Assembly: GCA_037045455.1 (NCBI GenBank)
Contig: JBAOIN010000005.1
Location: forward strand, 186,001 to 250,000
Length of the DNA: 64,000 bases
Direction: 5' to 3'
Origin: JADKAV01 sp037045455
GTDB taxonomy: Bacteria; Actinomycetota; Actinomycetes; S36-B12; UBA10799
How positions within the stretch are numbered: position 1 is the first letter of the stretch; the number at the start of each line of letters is the position of its first letter. The translations under genes and the position numbers were made by a program. The notes below the pieces were generated by a model. The model was not told where the DNA came from and made no database searches. It saw nothing but the letters and a program-made list of their open reading frames with translations. Below, piece by piece: positions 63,610 to 64,000 of this stretch.

Positions 63610-64000
63610 CGGTTCACGCTTTCACTGACGGGGCGTGTTCAGGCAACCCGGGCCCGGGTGGTTGGGGCGTCGTTTTGCGCTGGGGTGACCACGAGCGCGA
63701 GTTGTTCGGAGGCGAGCCGCAGACCACGAACAACCGCATGGAACTCATGGCCGCGATCACGGCGCTGGAGTCGCTGACGCGGGCATCGGAGGTGGTGGTC
63801 ACCACCGACTCCACCTACGTGCTCAAAGGGATCACCGAGTGGGTGCCGGGCTGGAAAGTGCGCGGCTGGCGCACATCCTCGAAGCAGCCGGTGAAGAACG
63901 TGGACTTGTGGCAGCGCCTCGACGAAGCGGTGGCCCGGCATGACGTGCGGTGGGAATGGGTCAAGGGGCACAACGGGCACCCGGAGAACGAGCGCGCCGA
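63606..64000 (+). CDS. rnhA: Ribonuclease HI, 3'-truncated by window edge
   Basis: 131 residues are visible from GTG 63606 to the window edge. Degrades RNA in RNA-DNA hybrids. The four acidic catalytic residues are present: Asp in TDGACSGNPGPGGWG, Glu in TNNRMELMAAI, Asp in TTDSTYVLKGI and Asp in ENERAD, plus the conserved His of VKGHNGHPEN. The basic handle region (WKVRGWRTSSKQPVKNVDLW) is of the E. coli RNase HI type. It is coupled to rocD by GTGA. The last few dozen residues lie beyond the window. Confidence 0.95.
   Translation, partial: MTVHAFTDGACSGNPGPGGWGVVLRWGDHERELFGGEPQTTNNRMELMAAITALESLTRASEVVVTTDSTYVLKGITEWVPGWKVRGWRTSSKQPVKNVDLWQRLDEAVARHDVRWEWVKGHNGHPENERA

Overview
The window is high-GC actinobacterial DNA. 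This is suggested by strong third-position G/C, frequent GTG starts, a GuaB1-type IMP dehydrogenase relative, a 13E12-type HNH element, many TetR regulators, actinobacterial DUF families (DUF2127, DUF6325, DUF7144, YwiC-like) and an ornithine aminotransferase/DDAH pair. I cannot place it below class. It opens inside a class A penicillin-binding protein gene and ends inside rnhA. No integrase, phage, plasmid or CRISPR signal was seen.

Layout. 1-9.5 kb: PBP, a TetR/NAD(P)-epimerase divergon with two palindromic operators, YqeY, a metallophosphoesterase, tRNA-Pro(CGG), small envelope and stress-type membrane proteins, and an AI-2E-family transporter overlapped by an unusual AlpA-TetR fusion. 9.6-21 kb: LuxR/LAL regulator, HIT hydrolase, HEAT-repeat protein, two tandem paralogous membrane proteins, asd, a YdeP-type molybdoenzyme, LURP-like protein, methyltransferase, MOSC protein. 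21-27 kb: RCK-regulated K+ channel with a small membrane partner, TetR/oxidoreductase divergon, then a mosaic of gene remnants and a 13E12 HNH gene. 27-32 kb: two divergent, tightly overlapping operons, one for a diiron-oxidase-like protein, a CDGSH protein and a methyltransferase, the other for a 12x GADG repeat peptide, a JmjC/cupin oxygenase and a thioredoxin-like ferredoxin. 32-48 kb: respiratory nitrate reduction (SufR-like regulator-narGHJI, ywiC, cupin, narK1-narK2) next to a molybdenum-cofactor set (moeA, mobA-DUF6457, moaC, mogA/moaB-moaE, moaA, moaD). 48-53 kb: lysC, ahcY, secreted protein, metK. 53-64 kb: ROK regulator, guaB1, methyltransferase, secreted beta-propeller protein, ddaH-NTF2-glycerophosphotransferase operon, a second glycerophosphotransferase, GT4 glycosyltransferase, rocD, rnhA.

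How the genes work together. The Moco genes supply NarG and probably the YdeP-type enzyme. NarK1/K2 move nitrate and nitrite, and the SufR-like protein is translationally coupled to narG and probably senses the redox or Fe-S state. LysC and Asd start the aspartate pathway; MetK and AhcY run the SAM cycle. DdaH and RocD belong to arginine/ornithine metabolism.

Two features run through the window. First, many genes carry single-base frameshifts, including core genes (asd, lysC, ahcY, moaA), with a dense burst in narGHJI and narK1. Sequence error is the simplest explanation, so such genes are given as one CDS with the shift noted. Second, intergenic gaps, mostly between convergent genes, hold 57-90 bp imperfect palindromes. 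Three families occur as two gap-free copies each at distant loci, and several single-locus relatives have the same design. These repeats and the GADG-peptide/oxygenase cluster are the best candidates for something undescribed.
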